A stretch of 64,000 nt of DNA from Arachis hypogaea (GCF_003086295.3 NC_092046.1:104449363-104513362), one strand, 5' to 3'; numbered from the stretch's first letter, positions 33,730 to 45,287 are shown. Notes: generated from the sequence alone by a model not told the origin. Numbers and translations are program-made.

Positions 33730-34850
33730 GGTGGATTCATTCCTTGTTCTTATTTCTTCTGTTTTTCGTTTTCTATGTTATGTGCTTATCTATGTTTTTG
33801 TCTTCATTACATGATCATTAGTAGTTAGTAACTTTATCTTAAAGTTATAAATGTCCTATGAATTCATCACCTCTCTTAAATAAAAACTGTTTTAATTCAA
33901 AAGAACAAGAAGTACATGAGTTTCGAATTTATCCTTGAACTTAGTTTAATTATATTAATGTGGTGACAATGCTTCTTGTTTTCTGAATGTATGCTTGAAC
34001 AGTGCATATGTCTTTTGAAGTTGTTGTTTAAGTATGTTAAATATGTTGGCTCTTGAAAGAATGATGATAAGGAGACATGTTATTTGATAATCTGAAAAAT
34101 CAAAAAAATGATTCTTGAAGCAAGAAAAAGCAGCAAAGAACAAAGCTTGCAGAAAAAAAATAGGCGAAAAAAAAATAGAAAGAAAAAGCAAGCAGAAAAA
34201 GCCAAAAGCTCCTAAAACCAAGAGGCAAGAGCAAAAAGCCAATAACCCTTAAAACCAAAAGGCAAGGGCAAATAAAAAGGATCCCAAGGCTTTGAGCATC
34301 AGTGGATAGGAGGGCCTAAAGGAATAAAATCCTGGCCTAAGCGGCTAAACCAAGCTGTCCCTAACCATGTGCTTGTGGCGTGTAGGTGTCAAGTGAAAAC
34401 TTGAGACTGAGCGGTTAAAGTCAAGGTCCAAAGTAAAAAAAGAGTGTGCTTAAGAACCCTGGACACCTCTAATTAGGGACTTTAGCAAAGCTGAGTCACA
34501 ATCTGAAAAGGTTCACCCAATTATGTGTCTGTGGCATTTATGTATCCGGTGGTAATATTGGAAAACAAAGTGCTTAGGGCCACGGCCAAGACTCATAAAA
34601 TAGCTGTGTTCAAGAATCATCATACTGAACTAGGAGAATCAATAACACTATCTGAACTCTGAGTTCCTATAGATGCCAATCATTCTGAACCTCAATGGAT
34701 AAAGTGAGATGCCAAAACTATTCAAGAGGCAAAAAGCTATAAGTCCCGCTCATATGATTGAAGCTATGTTTCATTGATAGTTTGGAATTTATAGTATATT
34801 CTCTTCTTTTTATCCTATTTGATTTTCAGTTGCTTGGGGACAAGCAACAA
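33730..34850 (+). other. 3' non-coding region of element B
   Basis: No gene. An A-rich stretch at 34080-34270 produces a minus-strand F/L-rich frame (33955-34242) that is not gene-like. Near repeats of GAGCGGTTAAAG/AAGCGGCTAAAC occur at 34340-34430. Confidence 0.5.
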
Positions 34851-34866
34851 TTTAAGTTTGGTGTTG
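34851..34866 (+). promoter_or_regulatory. Polypurine tract of element B
   Basis: TTTAAGTTTGGTGTTG immediately before the 3' LTR start TGATGAGCGG. The core equals that of element C. Confidence 0.75.
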
Positions 34867-36578
34867 TGATGAGCGGATAATTTATACGCTTTTTGGCATT
34901 GTTTTTAGTATGTTTTTAGTAGGATCTAGTTACTTTTAGGGATGTTTTCATTAGTTTTTATGTTAAATTCACATTTCTGGACTTTACTATGAGTTTGTGT
35001 GTTTTTCTGTGATTTCAGGTATTTTCTGGCTGAAATTGAGGGACTTGAGCAAAAATCAGATTCAGAGGTTGAAGAAGGACTGCTGATGCTGTTGGATTCT
35101 GACCTCCCTGCACTCAAAGTGGATTTTCTGAAACTACAGAACTCAAAATGGCGCGCTTCCAATTGCGTTGGAAAGTAGACATCCAGGGCTTTCCAGAAAT
35201 GTATAATAGTCCATACTTTGCCCAAGTTTAGATGACGCAAACTGGCGTTCAACGCCAGCTCTCTGCCCAATTCTGGAGTTCAGCGCCAGAAATGGATCAA
35301 AAACCAGAGTTGAACGCCAGAAATGGATCAAAACCTGGCGTTCAACTCCACAAATGGCCTCTGCACGTAGAAAGTTAAAGCTCAGCCCAAGCACACACCA
35401 AGTGGGCCCCGAAAGTGGATTTATGCATCAATTACTTACTTATGTAAACCCTAGTGACTAGTTTATTATAAATAGAACTTTTTATCATTGTATTCACAGT
35501 CTTGGTTACTCCGGTCCCCCTCTGGGGCCGAGACTAATGAACTCCATTATCACTTATGTATTTTCAAGGGTAGAGTTTCTACACTCCATAGATTAAGGTG
35601 TGGAGCTCTGCTGTTCCTCAAGGATTAATGCAAAGTACTACTGTTTTCTATTCAATTCATCTTATTTAGCTTCTAAGATATTCATTTGCACTTCAACCTG
35701 AATGTGATGAACGTGACAATCATCATCATTCCCTATGAACGCGTGCCTGACAACCACTTCCGTTCTACATTAGAATTGAATGAGTATCTCTTAGATTTCT
35801 TAATCGGAATCTTCGTGGTGTAAGCTAGAATGATGAAGGCATTCGAGAGAATCCGGAAGGTCTAAACCTTGTCTGTGGTATTCCGAGTAGGATTCAATGA
35901 TTGAATGACTGTGACGAGCTTCAAACTCGCGATTGCCGGGCGTAGTGACAGACGCAAAAGGATAGTAAATCCTATTCCAGCAGGATCGAGAACCGACAGA
36001 TGAATAGCTGTGCCGTGACAGGCTGCGTTGACCATTTTTACTGAGAGGATAAGATGAAACCATTGACAAGGGTGATGCCTCCAGACGATTAGCCGTGCCG
36101 TGACAGGGCATTTGGATCATTTTTCCGAGAGAAGACCGAAAGTAGCCATTGACAGTGGTGATGTATCACATAAAGCCAGCCATGGAAAGGAGTAAGACTG
36201 ATTAGATGAAGATAGCAGGAAAGCAGAGGTTCAGAGGAACGAAAGCATCTCTATTCGCTTATCTGAAATTCTCACCAGTGATTTACATAAGTATTTCTAT
36301 CCCTATTTTATTAATTGTTTTCGAAAACCCCATTACTATTTTATATCCGCCTGACTGAGATTTACAAGGTGACCATAGCTTGCTTCATACCAACAATCTC
36401 CGTGGGATTCGACCCTTACTCACGTAAGGTATTACTTGGACGACCCAGTGCACTTGCTGGTTAGTTGTACGAAGTTGTGAACCATGGTATTGGCATCATG
36501 TTTTTGGCGCCATTACCAGGGAAAGAAAGAGCGATGAGTTTTACATAATCAAAGTGTAGTCACAATTTCTGCGCACCA
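34867..36578 (+). repeat. 3' LTR of element B (1712 bp)
   Basis: Same length as the 5' LTR with few substitutions. TATA box at 35467-35474. Palindromes of TGGCGTTCAACGCCA type lie at 35241-35347. Followed by the target duplication CCACA. Confidence 0.93.
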
Positions 36579-36583
36579 CCACA

Positions 36584-38149
36584 CAACTCATAAGACCCCA
36601 ATTTTAGAGAGATTATATGTCATGTATCAACTCTAAATCAAAATAAAATTCATTGTGAGAGGAGAGTTTCAAACTGAATTACTATGATTCCTTTTCCAAT
36701 GTTCACATAGAATTCTAATCGATCCAATTGAATTGGATCTTTAAAGAACAAAAACTCTCTTCTATGTACAAGATAGAATCAAGAAGAGAAGAAGAAATAA
36801 ACATAAATTCAATTAAAATGCAACAGAGCTCCTCTTCCAAATGTGGAGAATTAGAGACTCATAATATTTACAATAATGGGTATGAAAGAAGATGGAAGAG
36901 AAGAAGAGTGTGTGGGTGAGAAGAGATGAGTTCGAATACCCCCTCCCGCAATTCCTGTGTGTGGTGAAACTAAAACCTATTTATAAGCTATCCTAGATTA
37001 CAAATTCAAAACAAATTATAATCAAATGAAAATTAACTACTTCTAGATGCTTCTTGTGGTCTTGATTGGTTGGCAATTATAGGCTTGCTTACATGAAATT
37101 GTAGTGGACTTTGAGTAAGATGAGTGGGCCAACTTGAAGTTCCTGGGTGGCTTGGGCGCTGGCTTTTCCAGTGCCAAGTCCAGCGCCAGGGGAGTGTTTT
37201 TGCGGGTTAAAAGATGCCTATTATTTGTGCTCCAATTTCATGCCCACTATAGATTATTATACATCGTTAGCAAGCTCTGAATATCAGCTTTCTAACACAA
37301 CTAGAAACGCATCATTGGAACCTTTGTAGCTTAAGTTATGCTCGTTTGAAGAGGACAATGTTATGTTGGCAGGATCGTTGGCGTTGGAAAAGCCAGAGCC
37401 CAAGCCAACGCCCATTCCAGCACCAAGATTTGTTCCCAGGGGTGCTCTTGGCATCCGTTCAACCCAACGCCCAAATTAGCGCCAGTTCTAGCGCCAGCCC
37501 AACTCCCAGGGCTTCATTTTGGTGTTGGCTTTGCCAACTTTACTCCCAGTGCCCACCTGACGTTAATGTTCATGGCGTCAAAAGATGCTCATTGTTCATA
37601 GCCCAAACGTAATGGCACCATAGACTATTATATATCGTTGGAAATATCTGGATGTCTTCTTTCTAATGCCACTAAAAATACACCATTTGGACCTCTGTAG
37701 CTTGAATTATACTCCTTGAAAAGTGAAGAGGTTAGCTGGCATTACTACAGGCTGATGCTATGCTCATCTTTGCATTTTGGGGTGAATTTCTCTCTCAGAT
37801 TTAGTGTCCACCATATAGTGCCATATATGGTTCGAAAGCCTAGATTCCTACTTTCTAATGTTACTAGAATCACCTCATTTGAAATTTGTAGCTTAATTTA
37901 TTCTTGTTGGAGTATGAAGAGGTCTAGGTTGCAAATCCTTTTGAAGTTTTCCTTGTAGCTGGATTCATTGTTACTTTCTTGTTTTGTGCTTTTGCTTGTT
38001 TTTCTACTATTTTCTACAAAAATTAATCAATTCAAAGAGATCAAAGTAAATATATGACTTAAACACAAAAATACTCAACAATTGAGTATTATGAATTAAT
38101 TTTTGATATGAAAAAGCATAGAAGAACACAACATGATGTGTATGCATCA
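36584..38149 (-). repeat. 5' LTR of element C, second segment
   Basis: Continues from 25737 after the element B insertion and ends TATGCATCA. It matches about 14087-15641 in the other LTR. With 24970-25737 the total is 2334 bp against 2321 bp for the left LTR. Confidence 0.87.
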
Positions 38150-38228
38150 CTTGCATATCCAGAATCATTGCTCTGACCTCTTGGGCATTTGATCCTTCCA
38201 GTAACCTACACTTTATCTTGTCTAGACT
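38150..38228 (-). pseudogene. MED16: MED16/SFR6-like exon, 5' part, split by element C
   Basis: After the acceptor AATTGTAG, the minus strand reads SLDKIKCRLLEGSNAQEVR ... MILDMQ and joins the 13158-13320 part across element C in frame. In plant MED16 this lies in the C-terminal third, as I recall it. The upstream exon is at 38500-38558 with matching intron phase. Confidence 0.75.
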
Positions 38229-38499
38229 CTACAATTATAAAAAGAACCGAGTTCATTTAGCATTGATGATAGTTAAACAGAGGGTGCAAGTTCATTAAAA
38301 AGTGCACTATAGTAGATTTTTGGTTCAGATTGAAGTCAACAGGGACAAGAAAAATGTTAAATGATTTAAAACCAGTGTGTGTATTATTTTATATAACTAT
38401 CTGTTGCTAACAATAATAGTGAAATTTAAAAACAAATTATGTAAACTATGCACGCCAATAATAGGATGTTAAAATGGTAAAAGTGCAACAGTAACATAC

Positions 38500-38558
38500 A
38501 AGACCATACTGCTGCCTGTGCTGAGCAAAAGGAACAAAATGGAAATCTGCATCTAAGA
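38500..38558 (-). pseudogene. MED16: MED16/SFR6-like upstream exon
   Basis: 59-bp minus-strand exon between TTATTGCAG acceptor and GTATGTT donor, reading LDADFHFVPFAQHRQQYGL. It ends in phase 0, exactly what the SLDKIKC exon needs. No further MED16 exon was recognised upstream, so the locus holds only a C-terminal piece of the gene. Confidence 0.68.
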
Positions 38559-39613
38559 CTGCAATAACGCTAATTATTCCTTGAAGTGGTAAAAGAGTTC
38601 AAAAATAAAAACCCAAAGCATAAACGTGATACTCCAAGTAAGAACATTCAGCACCCTGTATAAGATGAAACTAAGCATTTCAAACATAAGATACGAATAA
38701 AAAGCTTCACCTTCTCGAGTAACTGCACTCAAACAATTTTGACCTGTAAATTTTACCCTACATACACATACACATACACATACAAAAATCAGAACAAAAC
38801 TAACTCTTAAACCAAAAACTAGTACCGACAATAAATAACCATAAGAAAAAATAGAAACATATCCTCAGAAAAATAATTAGAACAAATAATAAAAAAATCA
38901 TAACAAAAATAGAAAATCAAGAAGTTTAGGGGGAAAAAATCCTAAACAAAATATCATAATAGAAGAAAAAATAGATGTTTAGGAAAACTAGAAAAAATGA
39001 AAAACTAAGAAAATCAAAACAAAAAATCAAATTCAAGAGCAAATAATTAGATCAAGGAAAAATTTGACCAAATAATTTACCTAAGGTTCCATTCTAGATG
39101 CAGAAATGGAAACAGAGAGGCTGGAAAGAGATGAAATAAACAATAGAGAGGGTAGGGGAGCCAAAAACGACAGAAAGTGAAGCGGATTACACAAGCAACA
39201 AGGGAGGTGGAGCATATGAGAAGAGATGAAGAAGAAAGGAGGGTGGAGACTGGTGGCACAGAGGAAGGAAAGGCGACCTCCATTGGCTGACCGGCGCGAT
39301 GAGTAGTGAGTGAAGAAGGGTTTGCGGCAAAGAGTAGTGAGCGCCGAGGGAGTGCGAGCACCAGCAGAGAAGGGTTAGGAGAGATAGCGAAAGGAGCGCC
39401 GACAGAAGAGAGAGTTCAAGCGCCAGCGATGAGCTCTGTCTGAGTAGGGGATGAGCGACGGACTCGTTAGGGTTTTTAGAGCACTAGTGTAATAGTGTTA
39501 GGGGAGAAGAATAAAAGAGTTTGATGAGTTAGTGTAGTGTGTTTGGGACTTTAATTTGGGAATTTCTTTTTTTTTTTTTTTGAGTGGGAACCTTTCTGCC
39601 ATGCTTTTCTAGG
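38559..39613 (-). other. Upstream of the MED16 fragment: intron-like and 5'-UTR-like sequence
   Basis: A (CATACA)n microsatellite lies at 38758-38785. Read on the minus strand, 39480-39080 begins AAAAACCCTAACGAG, is C/T-rich and ends CCTTAG|GTAAATT, the look of a first exon with its donor. The frame at 39077-39361 is not recognised. It may be the first exon of a chimeric copy that fused a foreign 5' end to the MED16 piece. I cannot show transcription. Confidence 0.35.
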
Positions 39614-39618
39614 GGTGC

Positions 39619-41118
39619 TGATGCAGGCAGAAATTGGCGAATTAAAATTGTTAAAATATATACGTTGTAAGTATAGTTCTTAACTCGCCAGAAATCTACT
39701 TATCAATTTAGAAAGGTGTCACAGAAATTTAAAATTAAAATACTGAGAGTATGAATCCCAGGTCGTCTCCCAACGAGTTGCAGAAAAGTGTGCTATTTTA
39801 TTAATCAGAGGTTTTCAAAAAGGTTTGAATTGAGTAAGCAGGAAATTAAATTGGAGAATTTAAATAATGTAAATAAAAGCCTTGATTAGGAGTTGATTAG
39901 TTGGAATCCCTATTATTGTTGGAATACTCTCAAGATTAATTGACAATTAAAAGTTGTCATGTTTAGTTATCCTTTACTAGGTAAGGGAAAGTCAAACAAG
40001 TTGGAATGCTACGTCTGTTCATAAGTTGCAATCCACTTAATTAAAAGAGATTGGTGTTAGTGACTAGAAGGCAATCCAACCATAAACCCAAGTACAATCT
40101 TTCTTTTAAGTTTTCCAACTCAAGAGTTCCCTTCAATCAACTCCCCATCAAGTTAGGGAACAACTCGCTCATTGTGAATGTAAAATTCATAGCATATGAA
40201 AGGGAATTAAAGAGAGACATTGTAAATAAAAATTAAAATAATTAATTAAAAATAAAGATAATCCTTATATTAAATAATCCAAAAAGATATTCCAATGGTA
40301 AAATTAAACAAAGCAAAGAACACGGAAGGGTAAAGCCAAGTAAAGAAAACGAACTAGAATGACGAAGTCTTGATGAGGTAATAGCTCTTCTCAATATCCC
40401 AATGCACAAAGAAAAACAAGAGAAAATTAAAATTCTAAGAACTATGAATGTGTAGAGAGAAAAACCTAGAGGAGGAGTAAAAAACTAGATCTAAAACTAA
40501 AACTGTGTAGAATGAATCATGTCTTTGGTTTCTGCATGTTCTCTGGCTCTAGTCTGCTGTTCTAGGCCGAAAACTGGGTCAAAATAGGGTCCAAAATTGC
40601 CCCCAGCGAATTCTGCAGATTATGCAGATCGCGCATGTCACGCGATCGCGTCATCCATGCGGACGCGTCATTCGCGTTTTTCCCTGCCACGCGTTCGCAT
40701 TGTCCACGCCTCCGCGTCGCTTGTGCTTTTCCATTCTGCGCGGTCGCATGAGTCATGCGGCCGGGTCACTGCGGTTTCTCCTCTTTCGCGCGGTCGCATG
40801 AGCCATGCGGCCGCGTCACTTCTCGCTGGTTATCTCCTCAATTTCTTGTGTTTCTTCCATTTTACTAGCTTCCTTTCTAATCTCCAACTCATTCATGCCT
40901 TATAAAGCCTGAAATGCTTAACACACAGATCACGGCATCGAATGGAATAAAGGAGAATTAAAATGCATAATTAAAAGTCTCTAGGAAGCAGTTTTCAATC
41001 ATGTAATAATTTCAAGAAGGAAATATAAATTCATGCTAAATTAATGAATAAGTGGGTAAGGATCATGATAAAACCACACAATTAAACACAATATAAACCA
41101 TAAAATAGTGGTTTATCA
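39619..41118 (-). repeat. 3' LTR of element A (1500 bp)
   Basis: On the minus strand it starts TGATAAACCACTATTTTATG, like the LTR of element D, and ends CCTGCATCA. It carries an ACGCG-type palindrome cluster at 40630-40820. The 6-bp length difference from the other LTR is one TCATAA-type indel near 51685. The frames at 40051-40236 and 40597-40905 also exist in the other LTR and are not genes. Confidence 0.94.
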
Positions 41119-41134
41119 ACCTACCCACACTTAA
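41119..41134 (-). promoter_or_regulatory. Polypurine tract of element A
   Basis: The minus strand reads TTAAGTGTGGGTAGGT directly before the LTR start TGATAAACC. Confidence 0.8.
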
Positions 41135-42581
41135 ACACTAGCATGTCCTCATGCTTAATTGAAGGAGATAAAATAAATAAGTATGAACATGTAGAAACTC
41201 ATGCAATGCAATGCAATCCTATATATATGAATGCAACTATATGATTCTTGCCCACTTGATCAAAAGTAAATAAGCTCTTCAAAACAATTGCAAATCAAAT
41301 TCCACTAATTCTATCATTATATAGTAAGACAGATAAAAGTTCAAGAAGATAGCTCATGAAAGCAGGGAACATGGAAATTCAAGCATTGAACCCTCACTGA
41401 TGATGTATGTACGCTCTAATCTCTCTAGTGTATAGGGTAATCACTCTATCCTTCTCTAATCATGTTCTCTAACTTTTGTTCATCTCCTAACCAATCAACA
41501 ACAGTTAATATACCAATGCAAACATCATGAGGTCTTTTCAAGGTTGTAATGGGGCCAAGGTAGGGGTAGGGATACATATATGGTTAAGTGAGCTTATAAA
41601 TTGAATCTTTAATTAACCCAAGCTTTAACCCAACCTATATATATTTAGTGTAACCTTAGAATTCATACCTAACTACCCAGAATTCCCTTTTACATTCCAT
41701 ACTCATGTATCAACTTTTTATTTTAATTTTATCATATGTGCATTGATCTTTGAATTCTTAATTCAGCATTGGGGTAATTTTGTCCCCTTATTTATTTAAT
41801 GATTTTTTTTATTTTTTTTAGACATAAAAATAAACATAGCTTATCAATGCACATAGATTTTTAATTCTTATAGTTTCACATGAGTAGGTATCCAAATTTC
41901 CATTGTATTATCATGACACATTCCCTTAATAACTTTTGTTCCCACAATTTCCCATACTTAACTAGCACACACAATTCTATCTTAAGCTAACCAAAGATTC
42001 AAATTGGGATATACAATTGTTTTTCCGCTTAAGGCTAGTAATGTGGTGAAATATAGAACAAACGGGATTTAAAGGCTCAAAGTGGTTAACAAAGGTAATT
42101 GAAAAGGGTAGGCTTAATTTGGATAAGTGAGTTTAAACAAATAATGGCCTCAATCATATGCAAGCATACAAATATAATAAATATTGGACATATATGAAGA
42201 AACAAAATATAAATTACAATCATAGAGAAGTAAACACACAAGAATAAAATATTTATGGTTAAATAATGTAACCATGCATAAAGGCTCAAATCTTCACAGG
42301 TTGTGTGTTCTTTAGCTCAAAAATCATGTTCCAAATACATCTTCAAGCAGATTTATCATAAAAAATTTTTAAAAATTAGTGAAATTTTGTTCCAAAGATA
42401 GAGTCTTAGAAGAAACTTATTGTCTTTATAATCAAGTAGAGCATGCATGCAACTAACCTATTACTATGCAATTTATCCTATTCTATAAAAGAAAGAAAAC
42501 CTAACTAAGATATCCTAATTTATTGGTGCTAGGAAAGAGAAATTACCTCTGGAAGTCAGGTACTGACCGACCTCCCCACAT
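41135..42581 (-). other. 3' non-coding region of element A
   Basis: No gene. It is homologous to the D region at 9307-11397 but without the 584-bp duplication. A second purine-rich TTAAATGTGGGGAGGTCGG (minus, 42568-42586) lies at the end of ORF3. Confidence 0.55.
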
Positions 42582-43835
42582 TTAAGGCTTTGCACCATCC
42601 TCGGTGCCATCTGTCAGGAACAGGGGTGGGCTGGTAGCAGTATCTCCACAGTCGAGACCATCATGGTTCCCTGTGCTGGTAAAGGAAGTGGAGTCCGGGG
42701 TGTCTGAGTCCTTGAAGTGTCCCTTGAGTAGCTCCTTGAGGTGTTTGAATCGGCGCTCGTTACGGTGCTCTCTTAACTTCACTTTCTGTTCTTGCTGATC
42801 CAACCTTTCGATTATCTGCTGGAGCAGTTCGTCTATTGTAGGTGCTTGTGGTGTTGAAGAAGGAATATCTTCAACCGGTGTAGTAGGAAGGCTTGTAGTG
42901 GCTGCTGGAGGTCTGAGGTATTTCCTGTTAGGGACATGCTGATCATCCCGTGGAAGCATGGCTTTGGTGTCCCCAGCTCTGTAGGAGACTCCGGCGGCAG
43001 AGACAAGATCTGAGACTAAAGCAGGAAAAGGTAGGTTGCCCGCAATTTGTACGTGTCCTATGGCATTCCGGATATGTCTTGGTAGATTCAGAGGTTGGTC
43101 TGTAAGGATGCACCATAGTAGAACGGCCATGTCCGCAATGAAGAAGGACTCGTGAGTGCTCGGAAAGACATAATGGGACATGATCTGTGCCCATACGCGA
43201 GCCTCCAAGGTAAGTACTGAAGTTGATATTCCCTTAGGACGGGTACGATGGTATCCGTAGATCCAACGGCTGCCAGGTAGTGCGATAACTCTGAGAACAG
43301 CTTCCCAGTCAAATTGAAACATCTGGCGCTTGAGTGCGGCTTCTTGAAAGGCATCCAATCCTTCTGGAATAGGGGGAAGACCTAAAGCTTTTTGAATGGC
43401 CGCTTCCATAATGGGGACTTGCTTCTGACGGACAAAGACAGACTGTAGGGTAGGCAGGTAGAAGTTAGAGTAGAACTCAACTACCCAAGAAAGATTGACC
43501 TGCCTTGGTTGTCTCTGTAGGAAACCCCATTGTCTTCGTGCAATTTGTGGCTCAACAAAAGTAGCAATATTGGGCGGGAAGATAAGAAGGTGTTCGTTGT
43601 TGTAGCTCCTTTCAGCCAGGATGGGGAACATCTGCTCACAGTAGCGATTGGGAAATCGCGCAGTGTCCTTTGCTTGAAAAGCTTTCTCCTTTTCATAAAC
43701 CTTTATGATCCTCTTAACTCTTTTTGTTGAGGGCTTGACTGCAGTTGAAGAAGGCTCTGCCACTAGTGCTCTTTTAGTTCCTCTTCTTGCTGGTGGTGTG
43801 GGAGTAGCTTTCTCTTTTTCTTTCTTGGTGGCCAT
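42582..43835 (-). CDS. ORF3 (Athila-type, env-position) of element A
   Basis: Intact 417-codon ORF. The basic N-terminus (MATKKEKEKATPTPPARRGT) is followed by a domain at roughly residues 55-300 (FPNRYCEQMFPILAERSY, WVVEFYSNFYLPT, IYGYHRTRPKG). The family is the plant transposon-associated domain that also occurs in ORF2 of element B. The C-terminal part contains a coiled-coil candidate (LLQQIIERLDQQEQKVKLRE). No signal peptide or transmembrane helix is apparent. A splice-acceptor-like TTCCCTTTTTAG lies one base before the ATG, suggesting expression from a spliced RNA. What the protein does is unknown. Confidence 0.85.
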   Translation of the reverse strand: MATKKEKEKATPTPPARRGTKRALVAEPSSTAVKPSTKRVKRIIKVYEKEKAFQAKDTARFPNRYCEQMFPILAERSYNNEHLLIFPPNIATFVEPQIARRQWGFLQRQPRQVNLSWVVEFYSNFYLPTLQSVFVRQKQVPIMEAAIQKALGLPPIPEGLDAFQEAALKRQMFQFDWEAVLRVIALPGSRWIYGYHRTRPKGISTSVLTLEARVWAQIMSHYVFPSTHESFFIADMAVLLWCILTDQPLNLPRHIRNAIGHVQIAGNLPFPALVSDLVSAAGVSYRAGDTKAMLPRDDQHVPNRKYLRPPAATTSLPTTPVEDIPSSTPQAPTIDELLQQIIERLDQQEQKVKLREHRNERRFKHLKELLKGHFKDSDTPDSTSFTSTGNHDGLDCGDTATSPPLFLTDGTEDGAKP

Positions 43836-44619
43836 TCTAAAAAGGGAAGAGAAAGTAAATTAAATTCAAAGAGATATATAGCAAGGAAGAGAACGGAAAA
43901 GGTGGTGATGGATGTACATTAGGAGGTAACTGACATTAACACATTCTCATGAGTACATGTGAAAAGTCATCAATAGAAAATAGCTAGTGCATATAATGAC
44001 AAGTGAATGCAAGGTGTTTATTGGCATGCCAGAAAAGGGCATGAGTAGCATAGATCAAGCATCACTCGTAACAAACCATCACGTTTGTATTGACAATTAT
44101 TTTCAATTGATACAATAGTAAAGGGAGTTTATGAAAAGCAGCATTGAATAGTGGAATAACATAGAGAAGTGCATAATGCCATATGGGTTTTTTCACAAAC
44201 ACATAGCATGCATGGTAGATAAGGTATAGAAAGTATTAAAGTGAACATGCAAGCAATCCTTTAAAAATTAATTTATAATTGTCAAACAAGTGCAACAATC
44301 CACAAGCATATAATGAGGAATAATGACGCGAATAAAATTTTAACACCATGTAAAAAGGAAAGAAGAAGAAATAAAATATGGATAATGAAAAGAAAAAGGA
44401 AAGAAAAGAAAATAACATATAAAATAAGAAGAATGATAGAAAAGGAAAAAGGGAAGAAGAAAATAAAACCTTGTTAATGGAGGTGAAAGAGAGAGAGAGA
44501 GAAGGGAGATAGAAGGAAGAAGGGAGAAGGAAGAAATAAGGAGGGAAAAGAGAAATTAGGATTTGGAGAAGAGGAAGATAAGATATTTTGGCAATTAAGT
44601 TTGAGCTGTGCGGCGCAGG
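43836..44619 (-). other. Spacer 5' of ORF3 in element A
   Basis: No gene. Minus strand is pyrimidine-rich near 44400-44580 and just before ORF3. The frame at 44236-44970 overlaps this and the ACGCG block and is not protein-like. Confidence 0.5.
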
Positions 44620-45120
44620 CGACGCGACCGTGTGGGGAACGCGTTCGCGCGATTGCGCTTCAAGTAAGGTGACGCGATCACGTCGGTCATACGGTCGCGT
44701 GACCCATGTTGTGCTTCTGGCGCGAGTGCAGCTTCGCGCCTGCACAACTCTCTGTTTGAATTGATATATTTGCCAAATTTGGGGTGACGCGATCGCGTGC
44801 GTGGGGCACACGATCGCGTGGGGCACGCGATCGCGTGAGTGGGCTTCAGAAGGGAATGACGCGGACGCGTGAGCCATGCGTCTGCGTGGATAGAATTGTG
44901 CGTTCAGCACCAATCCAGCACCACTCGCGCACAATAATTCGTTGTGCACCCTTTTTACGTCGAAAATCAAGGCACGCGGCCGCGTGGGTCACGCGGTCGC
45001 GTGGGACGATTTGTGCCACTGGCATGCCTCCAGCCACGCTCCAGCGTGACTCTCTGTTTGTTTTTATTTCTCCCCTCTCCTTACGACACGGACGCGTTGC
45101 TGGTGCGGTCGCGTCGCGTG
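44620..45120. repeat. ACGCG-rich palindrome cluster in element A
   Basis: Repeated CACGCGATCGCGTGAC and GGCCGCGTGGGTCACGCGG-type segments, GC-rich against an AT-rich background. Equivalent to 8220-8660 in element D and to clusters in both LTRs of A. Frames here on both strands are by-products. Confidence 0.78.
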
Positions 45121-45236
45121 GCACTTTTTTTTTTAAATAATAAGAATATGCAAATGCAGATGCACAAAATGTACTGATAAAGAGAAGAGTTATTGAATAG
45201 AAAAACTAAAAATAAAGAAAAGAACGATCATACCAT

Positions 45237-45287
45237 GGTGGGTTGTCTCCCACCTAGCACTTTGCTTTAACGTCCGTAAGTTGGACG
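45237..45287 (-). other. Two-hairpin module of element A
   Basis: On the minus strand, hairpin 1 is CGTCC-AACTTAC-GGACG (45287-45271) and hairpin 2 is GGTGGG-AGACAA-CCCACC (45254-45237, six perfect pairs). The module begins 34 nt after the integrase stop codon. The stem sequences differ from E, B and C by paired changes. Confidence 0.72.

Larger units (their letters stand above)
25738..36578 (+). mobile_element. Element B: complete non-autonomous Athila-like LTR retrotransposon
   Basis: Two LTRs of identical length (1712 bp) start TGATGAGCGG and end GCGCACCA. They are flanked by the perfect 5-bp duplication CCACA (25733-25737 and 36579-36583). Plus-strand order: LTR, PBS, long leader, gag, protease, hairpin module, spacer, ORF2, non-coding region, PPT, LTR. 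There is no reverse transcriptase, RNase H or integrase. Both ORFs carry breaks. It lies in the right LTR of element C, so it is younger than C. Confidence 0.93.
13321..38149 (-). mobile_element. Element C: large non-autonomous LTR retrotransposon with nested insertions
   Basis: LTRs at 13321-15641 and at 24970-25737 plus 36584-38149 (right copy split by element B). Target duplication CTTGC at 13316-13320 and 38150-38154. PPT next to the left LTR and PBS next to the right LTR show that it reads on the minus strand. After removing the CACTA element and element B, its own length is about 6.9 kb, of which only ~2.2 kb is internal. It keeps a short gag-like remnant and no pol. The LTR copies look more diverged than those of A and B, which fits an older insertion. 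Confidence 0.88.
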
